The position numbers were made by a program, and so were the translations under genes. Under the pieces are notes generated by a model. It saw only the letters and a program-made list of their open reading frames with translations. It did not search any database and was not told the origin of the DNA. Shown here piece after piece: positions 53,016 through 61,098 of a DNA stretch of 64,000 nt. This DNA is from Anaerobaca lacustris (GTDB lineage: Bacteria; Planctomycetota; Phycisphaerae; Sedimentisphaerales; Anaerobacaceae), in assembly GCF_030012215.1 (NCBI RefSeq), contig NZ_JASCXX010000001.1, positions 1 to 64,000 on the forward strand. Direction: 5' to 3'. The stretch's first letter is position 1. The number at the start of each line of letters is the position of its first letter.

Positions 53016-53855
53016 ATGATTACCAGATGGCTGAAAATGGGGGCAATCGCGACGGTGGGCCTGGGGCTTGCCGGCGGTCTGTTGTTTGGGAAGGATGTGG
53101 CCAGCTACGTTCGCAGTTCTGCCAAAGGCGTGCGAACCGTGGTCAAGGACTCGGTCCCGATCGAGTTCGAGTTGAGGCGGGCCCGCGATCTGCTGGAGGA
53201 GATCATCCCGGAAATGCACGCCAACATCCGGCTGATCGCCCAGGAAGAGGTGGAAGTGGCCGCTCTGAAGGCCGAAATCGCCAAGGGGCAAGAGGGCCTC
53301 GAAGACGAACGGGTCAAGATCAGGACGCTTCGCGGGTCGCTGGAGACCCCGCAGGCCCAGTACGTGTTTGCGGGCCGGCAATACAGCCGAGGCGACGTCA
53401 AAGCCGATCTGGCCGGACGCTTCGAGCGACTCAAAGAGGGCGAACTGGTTCTGGCGAGCAAGCAACGCCTGCTGGCCTCGCGCGAAAACTCGCTCAACGC
53501 TGCCATGCAGTTGCTGGAAAAGACGCGGTCGCAGAAGCACATCCTCGAGAACAAGATCGAAACGCTGGCCAGCCAATATCGGATCGTCAAGGCCGCCTCC
53601 GTCGGCTCGAAGGTCCAGGTCGACAACGGCAAGCTCGCCCAGACCGAGAAGCTGATCGCTCAGATTCAGAAGCGTCTGGACGTGGCCGAGCGCGTCCTGG
53701 CCCACGAGAGCCGGTTCATCGAGGCGATTCCGGTCGATACCGTCATCGAGGCAGACCTCGTTGCCCAGGTCGACGAATACTTCCAGCAGCACGAGGGACC
53801 GGCCGAGGCACAGAACCCGATGGCCAAGTCGCACGGCCCGGAGGCATCTCGTTGA
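53016..53855 (+). CDS. Membrane-anchored coiled-coil protein
   Basis: A 279-residue protein that I cannot assign to a named family. One hydrophobic segment near the N-terminus (residues 7-27, MGAIATVGLGLAGGLLFG) is followed by an almost wholly helical region from about 45 to 265 with coiled-coil character (e.g. EVEVAALKAEIAKGQEGLED, then LASKQRLLASRENSLNAAMQ and KLAQTEKLIAQIQKRLDVAE). A break around 110-125 (ETPQAQYVFAGRQYSRGDVK) suggests two helical hairpins, loosely like PspA/IM30 proteins, though no sequence identity is claimed. The start at 53016 has GAGGAG 10 bases upstream; a TTG start five codons earlier is unlikely. It precedes the FHA and kinase genes on the same strand, with a 165-bp gap holding a hairpin. 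Confidence 0.7.
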   Translation: MITRWLKMGAIATVGLGLAGGLLFGKDVASYVRSSAKGVRTVVKDSVPIEFELRRARDLLEEIIPEMHANIRLIAQEEVEVAALKAEIAKGQEGLEDERVKIRTLRGSLETPQAQYVFAGRQYSRGDVKADLAGRFERLKEGELVLASKQRLLASRENSLNAAMQLLEKTRSQKHILENKIETLASQYRIVKAASVGSKVQVDNGKLAQTEKLIAQIQKRLDVAERVLAHESRFIEAIPVDTVIEADLVAQVDEYFQQHEGPAEAQNPMAKSHGPEASR

Positions 53856-53873
53856 CAGGCGGCATTCTTCGTT

Positions 53874-53895
53874 GCCCGACCGACGGGGGTCGGGC
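53874..53895 (+). terminator. Hairpin after the coiled-coil gene, possible terminator or attenuator
   Basis: Perfect 8-bp stem GCCCGACC (53874-53881) / GGTCGGGC (53888-53895) with a six-base loop, 18 bp after the stop. No T run follows, so read-through into the FHA gene is possible. Confidence 0.35.
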
Positions 53896-54020
53896 ATCGC
53901 TCTGGCAAAACCGAAGAGAGTATCCACCGAAGCACGGTTGCATTGCAGAGACCTGCGCCGCGTGATAGAATCGAAATCAGGCCCACTTCACCGGCGATCG
54001 TAACGAGAAGGAGCCTTGCC

Positions 54021-55622
54021 GTGTTGATCCTGCGTATCAAACAAGCGGAGTGTGCGTTGGCCGACGGCCGGCTCGACGAGGCCTTCGAGATCGCCAGGGC
54101 CGATGACGTCCGGCGTCACCGTCATGGTCAACGGCTTCTCGGCCGGCTTACGCGGGCCTACGTGCAGCGGGGTCGCGAGGCCCTGGCCGGCGGCCGATTG
54201 GACACGGCGCTGGCCGACTGCAACAAGGCCGAGAAGCTGGCGGGCAACGCCTCCGAGGTGGCGCAACTGCGAGAGGCCGTGTGCCGGGCCATTGTCGAGC
54301 GGCAGCAGGGCCATCAGCAGGGGGCCGTTCGGGTGGCGCAGGCCCGGCAGCGGATCGCCGACGGCTGGCACTCGGTCGGCGGGCAGATCCTGGAACGGGC
54401 CGGTTCGGACGACGCCCAGGCCGAGTTGCTCAGGCAGGAGCTCGACGCCGTGCGGCTGCACACCGAAGACGCCGTCGCAAAGGCCGAGCAGGCGCTGAAG
54501 CGAGGCGATCTCGTTGCGGCGGTCGATGTCCTTCGTGCCGCAGGCGTCGCGAAGAATCGAAACGGTCGGGTCGGCGAAGTCCTTGGCCGAATCAGGAAAC
54601 AGGCCGGTGAGCAGGTTCAGGCCAGTCTCGAACAGGGCCGGATCGACCGCGCCCAGTCGCTGTTGCAGAGGTTGGCCCCGCTGGATGGCGACGGTCAGGA
54701 GATCGCCGAGCTGCGCAGGGCGCTGATGCAATGCCACGAGGCGGCCGAACTGGTGGCGGCGGGGCGGCCCGGTGCGGCGCTGCCGCTGCTGCGAAAGGTC
54801 AAAACGATGTATCCTTCGGCCAGGTGGCTGGACAAGGTCCTCGGCGACGTCAAGCAGGCGGCCGAGGCGCTGGAAGAACTTGATGCCGGGCCCCTGGGCC
54901 TGAGCATCGCAGACGCCGTCGGCATTCGGAACCAGGCGATGCAGGATCAGAACGATATCCCCGCCCGTGATGAGGCGATGCATGAGGCGGCACGGGCTAT
55001 GGATGCGCCAAGGAACGACCCGACGGCATCCCCGCTACCTTCGGCGTTCGTCATGCAGATGGACGGGGTCGGAAGCTATCTCGTGTTTCGCGAAGCACGG
55101 CTGACGATCGGCCCGATCAGCTCGTCGGCCCGGCCGACGCTGGGGCTGATGGCCGAGCCGGACCTGCCCGTCATCAACATCGAGCGTATCGACGCCGACT
55201 ACTTCGTGCGTTCGGAACGCGCGATCCAGGTGAACGGCACGCCCGTGACCGAGAAGCTGCTGGCCGACGGCGACGTGATCTCGCTGTCGCCCCGCTGCCG
55301 GCTGCGATTCCGTCTGCCCAACGCGGCCAGCACCACCGCCGTACTGATGCTCAGCGGCGCCAGGCTCGGCCGACCCGACATCCGCCACATCCTTCTGATG
55401 GGTCGTGACATCCTCGCCGGACCTTACACGAACCACCACATTCAGACCGAGCATCTCGATGAGACGATCACGTTCTTCGAGCAGAACGAACGGCTGCTGT
55501 GCCGAGCCAGCCAGCCTGTCACGATCGACGGCCGGCCGATGCAGCCGGAGAAGGGCCTGATGATGGACAAGCCGATTCGAATCGGCAACCTCTCTATGGT
55601 ATTAGCAGGGTTCCACGCGTAG
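54021..55622 (+). CDS. TPR-like and FHA-domain protein
   Basis: A 533-residue cytoplasmic protein. A GTG start at 54021 follows AAGGAG with seven-base spacing; the longer ATG frame to 53943 lacks a site. The first 310 residues are helical repeats of TPR/solenoid type (e.g. ECALADGRLDEAFEIARADD, then EALAGGRLDTALADCNKAEK and ALKRGDLVAAVDVLRAAGVA). The C-terminal 180 residues contain one or two FHA-like beta sandwiches (about 356-440: REARLTIGPISS and RSERAIQVNGTPV; and about 447-530: GRDILAGPYTNHH and VTIDGRPMQPEKGL). FHA domains bind phosphothreonine peptides, and the next gene is a Ser/Thr kinase, so this is a plausible kinase partner or substrate adaptor. The GPI(S) and GRDI segments replace the usual GRs, so phosphopeptide binding by the first domain is not certain. 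Confidence 0.8.
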   Translation: MLILRIKQAECALADGRLDEAFEIARADDVRRHRHGQRLLGRLTRAYVQRGREALAGGRLDTALADCNKAEKLAGNASEVAQLREAVCRAIVERQQGHQQGAVRVAQARQRIADGWHSVGGQILERAGSDDAQAELLRQELDAVRLHTEDAVAKAEQALKRGDLVAAVDVLRAAGVAKNRNGRVGEVLGRIRKQAGEQVQASLEQGRIDRAQSLLQRLAPLDGDGQEIAELRRALMQCHEAAELVAAGRPGAALPLLRKVKTMYPSARWLDKVLGDVKQAAEALEELDAGPLGLSIADAVGIRNQAMQDQNDIPARDEAMHEAARAMDAPRNDPTASPLPSAFVMQMDGVGSYLVFREARLTIGPISSSARPTLGLMAEPDLPVINIERIDADYFVRSERAIQVNGTPVTEKLLADGDVISLSPRCRLRFRLPNAASTTAVLMLSGARLGRPDIRHILLMGRDILAGPYTNHHIQTEHLDETITFFEQNERLLCRASQPVTIDGRPMQPEKGLMMDKPIRIGNLSMVLAGFHA

Positions 55623-55667
55623 CAGCAAGGTAAGTGACGATGACCTCTTAATCCGGCAGAAGACATT

Positions 55668-58600
55668 ATGGACGCGTACCAATATAAACATGGAGACCGA
55701 CCGCTGGAGGGATACACCATCCAGCGTGCGGCCGGGCGAGGCGGCTTCGGCGAGGTCTATTATGCCGTCAGTGACAGCGGCCGACAGGTGGCGCTCAAGG
55801 TGATTCAGAGCCACGAGCAGATTGAGCTGCGGGGCATCAGCCAGTGCATGAACCTCAAGAGCCCGCACCTGGTCACGGTCTTCGACGTCAAGTACAACGA
55901 TCACGGCCGGCCGTTCGTTATCATGGAATACGTCTCGGGCCCGGCGCTGAGCGATTTGCTGAAGGAGTCGCCCGGGGGGCTGGGTACGCAGAAGGCGGCC
56001 TTCTTCCTGCGCGAGATCGCCAAGGGCCTGTCGTATCTGCACGAGTGCGGGATCGTGCATCGCGACCTCAAGCCGAGCAACATCTTTTACGAGAACGGCT
56101 ACGTGAAGATCGGCGACTACGGCCTGACCAAGGCGATCAGCGCCAGCCATCACGTCAGCCATACGATCACCGTCGGGACCGTCCATTACATGGCGCCGGA
56201 GATCGGTGCGGGCCGGTACGATCGCAGCGTCGATATCTACGCCCTTGGTGTGCTGTTGTATGAGATGCTTACGGGCCAGCTCCCGTTCCTCGGTTCCAGT
56301 CCGGCCGAGATTCTGATGAAGCACATGACTGCGGCGCCACAGCTCGAACACATCGAGGAGCCGTTCCGACGGGTTATTCGCAAGGCCTTGGCCAAGGACC
56401 CGGACGAGCGCTATCAGACCGTGCAGCAGATGGTCGAAGACGTCTTCGGCGCCGAGCACGTCCGCAACAGCGTCTCGCAGTTCTCACCGGAGGAGTTGTC
56501 CGTCGTCGCCGAGCACATCGCCCACAAGATGGGCGGCGCCCGGGCGGCGCGAGCGGAACCTCAGGAGCCGAAGGACTTCAGTAAGGAGATCGGCAAGAAG
56601 GCCGAACTGATCGCCAAGAAGGTCGAGGCCTTCAGCGGGCAGATGGCCGAGAAGTTCAAGGTCGCCAAGGAGCGAGCCCAGCAGAGCGGGTCGCGTCCCG
56701 TTGCGGTGGCCGATCCGATGGGGCCCGGACAGCGGCGCACCCTGGCCCTGATGACTATGGTGGCCATCGCCATTGGAGCGGGCATCTTCACCGGTCATGG
56801 TTTTGGCCCTGCGGTTATGGTTTTCGTGATGATCGGTCTGGCGTCGAAAATTGTTCTCTACTCTCGCCGGCAATGGTGGTCCGGTCTCGACGCCGATTCG
56901 CGATGGCTGGGCAAGGCCGCCACGTGTCTCGGCGCCGCCTTCGCCTCGATTATGGCTGCGACGTTGGTAGCCGGTATCTTCGGCGGCATGGGCGGGCATG
57001 GCGGGGTGTCATTTCGGGGCTTCCCTTTCCTCGGATGGCTGCCTTTCGTCGGAGGGCTCCGTTTCGGGGGGGCGATGGCGATGGCTCTGCCGATGCTGCT
57101 GGTCGACTGGTGGGGCCTGAGCGACCCGCAGCGCAAGGCACGCGTGGCGTTGGGCCCGGCGCTGTGGGCCGGGTTCCTCGGCTATGTCGGCGGCAACATG
57201 TTCGGCATGCCTCCGGTCGTCGTCGCCTGTGCGCTGGCCGGGACGGCTCTGGTGGTGCAGACCCTGAGCCCCTGCGGCCAACCGCTTGCCGAGGTCTTCG
57301 GCGCCCAGGCAGCAAAGAATGCGGAGCGGCAGGCCGGTTCGGGCATCTGTGCTCGTCCTGTCCCGGCGTATGCCCGGCCGCTGTGGATGTTCGGCTGGCT
57401 GGCGTGCATCGGACTGGGCCTGTTCCTCTGCATTCTGGCCGGCACGAGCCTGAGGGGCAACGCCTTCGGGTTTGCCGTCGCGTTTGGTGTCGATGCCTTC
57501 ATCCTGTCGGTGTTGTGCTTTGTCATGATGTTCCGGGGCACCTTCACCGGCTGGTATCGGTATCTGGTTCGACCGGTGTTGTTGACCCTTTGCGTTCAGA
57601 CTGTGGTCACCGCGTCGATTCTGTTGGGAAACCTGAGTCTGCACGGGCCACAGGTCGCCATGATGATCTTCTTCATCGTCTTTCCGAACGGTCTGTTTCT
57701 GGTCTTCCTGTTGGCTCCGCCCAGCGCGTTCGGTGTACGCGATGTTGCCACGTCGGATACCGCCGGTGGCCCTCTGCGGCACCGCTCCTGTGCTCGTCTG
57801 ACTCGGAGTGGCGCGGTGTCGCCGGCCAAGCGATTCTGGGCCCTGATTTTTGCCTTGGCTCCGCTCGTCCCGCTTCCTCCGTTATGCGGCCTGCAACGGT
57901 TCTATGTGGGCAAGATCGGCACAGGCGTTCTCTGGCTGTTCACCGGCGGGCTGTTCGGCGTCGGCCAGCTTGTCGATATCATCATGATCCTGGCCGGATC
58001 GTTTGAAGACAAGAACGGGCTGTCCGTGGTGAACTGGCACGGTCCGGACCCCGCAAAGGCGGACGTGCCGGGCCGTGTGGCGGTGGCTCCGGCGGTTGCC
58101 GCTGCATCGCCGGCGTCCGGCAGTGGACCGGCACCGGCCCCAAAGCCCGACGCGGGGGCGGCGTCCCCCGCACGGGAACCTTCGTCCTCTCCTTCGTATG
58201 CCAGTACCGGAACGATCGTCTATGAGCCGTGGCACCCCTTCAGCGGTCTGATCTGCGCGCTCGGCCACATTCTACTGCTCGCGGCGATCCTGGTCGGTCT
58301 GGCCATCGGCCTGCACCTGCCCGCCGTCGTGGCGGCCGGCTGGCCCGATCCTATGCTGGCCCAGAAATTGGAGGGGGTCTTTGGCTACGCCGAATGGCCG
58401 AGAATGGTCGAGCAGGGCGGCGGCCTGCTCATCGTGGCCCTGCTGTTCCTGGCGGCGGTCCTGATCATGATCGGCCGGCGCAAGAACGGGGCCGCCCATC
58501 TGATTCGTGCCTTGCTGGGCCTGGGCGGGTTCTTCTGGGCGATCTCGTTGTTCCGCAGTGAAGTTGTCTCTTCGTCGGAGGCCCGGAACATCGCCGATCT

Positions 58601-58775
58601 GATCGGCCAGAACCAGGTGGGCCCGGGCCTCGAACGGCTCTTCAGCGCCCTGGGCCAGGAGGAGGCGATCTTCGCGGGCGTGATCGCCCTGGTCTCGATA
58701 CTCATGCTTGCCTGGCCGCCTCGCCGTCAAACACCTATCTTTGCACCGATGCCCAATCAGGGGGTGGTTTTATGA
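55668..58775 (+). CDS. Membrane Ser/Thr protein kinase with TM2 domain
   Basis: A 1035-residue Hanks-type kinase. Catalytic domain, residues 15-275: glycine loop GRGGFGEV (23-30), Lys44 in [14 protein letters not shown] (131-138) with catalytic Asp133, metal Asp150 in DYG (instead of DFG), APE (176-178), and Asp189. All catalytic residues are present. Residues 280-345 are charged and helical. From about 360 on there are ten or more hydrophobic segments, among them a TM2 domain (about 737-790, [20 protein letters not shown]), then a proline/alanine-rich linker (about 810-850) and a final set of three membrane segments. The kinase domain is thus cytoplasmic and tethered to a large membrane part that may sense envelope state. 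The next gene overlaps by four bases. This architecture (kinase + TM2 + multi-TM) is unusual. Confidence 0.88.
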   Translation: MDAYQYKHGDRPLEGYTIQRAAGRGGFGEVYYAVSDSGRQVALKVIQSHEQIELRGISQCMNLKSPHLVTVFDVKYNDHGRPFVIMEYVSGPALSDLLKESPGGLGTQKAAFFLREIAKGLSYLHECGIVHRDLKPSNIFYENGYVKIGDYGLTKAISASHHVSHTITVGTVHYMAPEIGAGRYDRSVDIYALGVLLYEMLTGQLPFLGSSPAEILMKHMTAAPQLEHIEEPFRRVIRKALAKDPDERYQTVQQMVEDVFGAEHVRNSVSQFSPEELSVVAEHIAHKMGGARAARAEPQEPKDFSKEIGKKAELIAKKVEAFSGQMAEKFKVAKERAQQSGSRPVAVADPMGPGQRRTLALMTMVAIAIGAGIFTGHGFGPAVMVFVMIGLASKIVLYSRRQWWSGLDADSRWLGKAATCLGAAFASIMAATLVAGIFGGMGGHGGVSFRGFPFLGWLPFVGGLRFGGAMAMALPMLLVDWWGLSDPQRKARVALGPALWAGFLGYVGGNMFGMPPVVVACALAGTALVVQTLSPCGQPLAEVFGAQAAKNAERQAGSGICARPVPAYARPLWMFGWLACIGLGLFLCILAGTSLRGNAFGFAVAFGVDAFILSVLCFVMMFRGTFTGWYRYLVRPVLLTLCVQTVVTASILLGNLSLHGPQVAMMIFFIVFPNGLFLVFLLAPPSAFGVRDVATSDTAGGPLRHRSCARLTRSGAVSPAKRFWALIFALAPLVPLPPLCGLQRFYVGKIGTGVLWLFTGGLFGVGQLVDIIMILAGSFEDKNGLSVVNWHGPDPAKADVPGRVAVAPAVAAASPASGSGPAPAPKPDAGAASPAREPSSSPSYASTGTIVYEPWHPFSGLICALGHILLLAAILVGLAIGLHLPAVVAAGWPDPMLAQKLEGVFGYAEWPRMVEQGGGLLIVALLFLAAVLIMIGRRKNGAAHLIRALLGLGGFFWAISLFRSEVVSSSEARNIADLIGQNQVGPGLERLFSALGQEEAIFAGVIALVSILMLAWPPRRQTPIFAPMPNQGVVL

Positions 58776-60124
58776 GTCCTGGCGCTAATCTCGTACCGAT
58801 GGTTATGGTGCCCTTGACGTTTGTCTTCGTCCTGCTCATCATTCTGGTCGCCAAGGCCCCCAAGGCAGGGGCGTGGGTCGTGGGGGGGCTCCTCCTTCTG
58901 GCTCCGGTTGCCCTGTTGCGGCTTGCGGCGGCGGGGTCGATGTCGCATCCGGAGGCGGTTCCCCTGTTTGTCGTGCCGGCGACGTTCCTTTTCGTCCTGC
59001 TGGTCATCCTGACGGCCAAGGCCCCGAAAGTGGGGATCGCCCTGATCGTCGCTATCGTAGTCATGCTCGTGCTCGGCTTCTTCGTGATGATGCCCGTCGT
59101 ATCTCACCGCAGCGTGCGCGCTGTGACGGCTGTCGCCCAGCCGGTTGCGCCGGCACCGCCTCAGGCGCCGTCGCCGATCTGGTCGGAGGGCGTCGAGCAT
59201 CAATTCGAGGCGGACATTTATCCGTCTGCTCCGGCGGCGGCAGAGGCGCTGGGCCGGCGGCTGGTCGGGCCCATTCAGACCGTGGCCGCCGAGCCGAATG
59301 TCCCGGCTCGGATCGTCCTGTTCCAGGAAGGCAACGACCGCCAGGTCATTTCAGCACTTCAGCGCGTCCTCCAGAGAGAATTGTCCGCTGTGCCATGCTC
59401 GGTCGAGGCCGATCTGCGGAACATCCATCCGGGCGAAGTGGGTCTGACGCTGCGCGCCGAGGCGCGGGTTCAGGAGGAAGTCCCGCGCGATCGGGGCACA
59501 CTGACGATCTTTGAACAAGTCATGGGCGGCAGGATCACCGGGACGGTCTTCACGGAAGACCGACGGGCCAGCGCCGGGGCCGACTACATCGACAAGCCGT
59601 GGGCCGGCAATTTCTCGTCGTTTGTCGCTGGCAAGCCCGACGGACACTTTCTGATCGCCCGGTCGCGGGAGGCGTGCACCAGCGAGAACGAGGCTCGACA
59701 GCAGGCCATCCGGGATGCGTGCGACCAGCTCAGCGCCATCGCCGGGCAGAGATGGACGCCGGTTCCCGGCCGGCCTCCTCTGACGGTCAGCTCCCACGAC
59801 GTGCAGGAAGGGGGCTTCATCCTCGATCAATTCGTCCAGAGCTTCGACGGCTCGGCAGGCAAGATCTGGCGGCAGGCCGTGCTGATCGACGCTTCGGCCG
59901 ACAAGCTCGCCTGGCTCAACGACCGCAAGAATGCCGAGATGCGCGTCGAAAGGGTCACCTGGGCTGGCATGATTCTGTCGGCTCTTGGCGTCCTGATCGT
60001 AATTGTCGCCACCTACCTCTTCCTCAACATGGCCACGAGAGGGTATTATGTATGGTCGTTGCGGATCGCCGGGATCGTTCTGGCGATTGCCGCCATCGTC
60101 TCGATCCTTCTGGTCCTGAGGTGA
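58772..60124 (+). CDS. Membrane protein of unknown function, coupled to the kinase
   Basis: A 450-residue protein translated from an ATGA overlap with the kinase stop. Three hydrophobic segments lie in the first 110 residues ([17 protein letters not shown], then [20 protein letters not shown] and [20 protein letters not shown]), then an extracytoplasmic domain of about 290 residues ([20 protein letters not shown] near 131; [20 protein letters not shown] near 268), and two C-terminal membrane segments ([20 protein letters not shown] and [19 protein letters not shown]). I do not recognise the central domain; it has mixed alpha/beta character and two cysteines. Coupling to the kinase suggests a sensor or regulator of it. 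The sigma factor gene follows 53 bp downstream, behind a nine-base tandem repeat. Confidence 0.75.
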   Translation: MSPGANLVPMVMVPLTFVFVLLIILVAKAPKAGAWVVGGLLLLAPVALLRLAAAGSMSHPEAVPLFVVPATFLFVLLVILTAKAPKVGIALIVAIVVMLVLGFFVMMPVVSHRSVRAVTAVAQPVAPAPPQAPSPIWSEGVEHQFEADIYPSAPAAAEALGRRLVGPIQTVAAEPNVPARIVLFQEGNDRQVISALQRVLQRELSAVPCSVEADLRNIHPGEVGLTLRAEARVQEEVPRDRGTLTIFEQVMGGRITGTVFTEDRRASAGADYIDKPWAGNFSSFVAGKPDGHFLIARSREACTSENEARQQAIRDACDQLSAIAGQRWTPVPGRPPLTVSSHDVQEGGFILDQFVQSFDGSAGKIWRQAVLIDASADKLAWLNDRKNAEMRVERVTWAGMILSALGVLIVIVATYLFLNMATRGYYVWSLRIAGIVLAIAAIVSILLVLR

Positions 60125-60127
60125 ATA

Positions 60128-60172
60128 GGTCCTATTGGTCCTATAGGCCCTATGGGACCTATGGGGCCTGGG
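60128..60172 (+). repeat. Five nine-base tandem repeats before the sigma factor gene
   Basis: Five units in a row: GGTCCTATT, GGTCCTATA, GGCCCTATG, GGACCTATG, GGGCCTGGG (60128-60172). They fill the gap between the membrane gene stop and the sigma factor ATG at 60178 and include the inverted pair CCTATAGG. The same motif recurs in shorter form at 3692-3718. Confidence 0.75.
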
Positions 60173-60177
60173 AAGCC

Positions 60178-61083
60178 ATGGACAAGGTTTCGAAGCCGGA
60201 ACAGTACTTCCTCGACAGGATTCGCCAGGGCGACCAGCACGCGTGGTCCGACTTCATCGGACGCTATCGGGGCCGCCTGCTGCGTTTCGCGCGGGCCAAA
60301 CTGCCGCAGAGCGCCGATGCCGAGGACGTTGTCCAGGACGCGTTCATCGCCTTCCTCCGGAGCCTGGAGCGGTTTCGCGGCGAGTGCGATCTTGAGACCT
60401 ATCTGTTCTCGCTGATTCGGCGCAAGATCATCGACAGCTACCGGCGCCGGGACGCAAGAAAGGTCTGCCTGATCCAGGACGCCTACGAGCCGGCTACCGA
60501 TGACGGCTCATCCGATGCCTTCGAGCAGGTCGCCTCTCCCGCCCAGACCGCCAGTTGGTATGCCCGCGCCGACGAGCAGTACGACCTTCAGAAGACGGTG
60601 CTGGCCGAGGCGCTTGAGGAACTGGTGGACGGCTTCAAGAAGGCCCTGCGATTCCGTGACCTGCAGATCATCGAGCTGCTGCTCTACTGCCAGTTGCCCA
60701 ACAAGCGCGTTGCCGAGACGATGAATGTCGACGAGAAGACCGTCGCCCTGGTCAAGCATCGCAGTCTCAAGCAAGTCCGCCGTTTCATCGAAGGCAAGAG
60801 GATTGCGGCCGGTCCTGCCTCGGAGGAGTTCGAGGGGCTGCTGACCGACATCTGGGAGTATCATCGGTTCAGTTGTCCCAAGCGCAGCACGATCGGCGGT
60901 TTTCTGCTGCGGACCCTCGCCGACGACTGGCAGCGGTACGTGGATTTCCACCTCAACGTCCTCGGCTGCCGCTTCTGTCGGGCCAATCTCGAAGACCTCG
61001 AATGCGAGTCCACCGAGCACGCCCAACAGCTCCAGGCCCGCATCATGGAGTCCACCGTGGGCTTCCTCAGCCGACCCCTGTAG
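60178..61083 (+). CDS. ECF-like sigma factor with C-terminal cysteine segment
   Basis: A 301-residue sigma-70-family protein. Region 2 spans about 20-92, with RFARAKLPQSADAEDVVQDA (37-56) and TYLFSLIRRKIIDSYRRRDA as the -10 binding helices. Region 4 is about 142-205 (LQIIELLLYCQLPNKRVAET, then MNVDEKTVALVKHRSLKQVR), the -35 recognition helix-turn-helix. The C-terminal ninety residues are not part of standard ECF factors and carry Cys233, Cys264, Cys267 and Cys276 (FSCPKRS, GCRFCRANLEDLEC), possibly a zinc site that controls activity, in place of a separate anti-sigma factor. Neighbouring Ser/Thr kinase and FHA genes fit known planctomycete ECF groups that are linked to kinases rather than anti-sigma factors. 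The start at 60178 (MDKVSKPEQY) is where similarity begins. The frame continues upstream through the repeat. Confidence 0.85.
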   Translation: MDKVSKPEQYFLDRIRQGDQHAWSDFIGRYRGRLLRFARAKLPQSADAEDVVQDAFIAFLRSLERFRGECDLETYLFSLIRRKIIDSYRRRDARKVCLIQDAYEPATDDGSSDAFEQVASPAQTASWYARADEQYDLQKTVLAEALEELVDGFKKALRFRDLQIIELLLYCQLPNKRVAETMNVDEKTVALVKHRSLKQVRRFIEGKRIAAGPASEEFEGLLTDIWEYHRFSCPKRSTIGGFLLRTLADDWQRYVDFHLNVLGCRFCRANLEDLECESTEHAQQLQARIMESTVGFLSRPL

Positions 61084-61098
61084 ATTCCTTTGGCCGGC

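Noticed and set aside
60046-60240. Minus-strand frame with a collagen-like Gly-Pro-Ile run
   Set aside because: The run is produced by the nine-base tandem repeat. The frame overlaps two solid genes and has no ribosome site, so it is treated as repeat DNA, not a collagen-like peptide.
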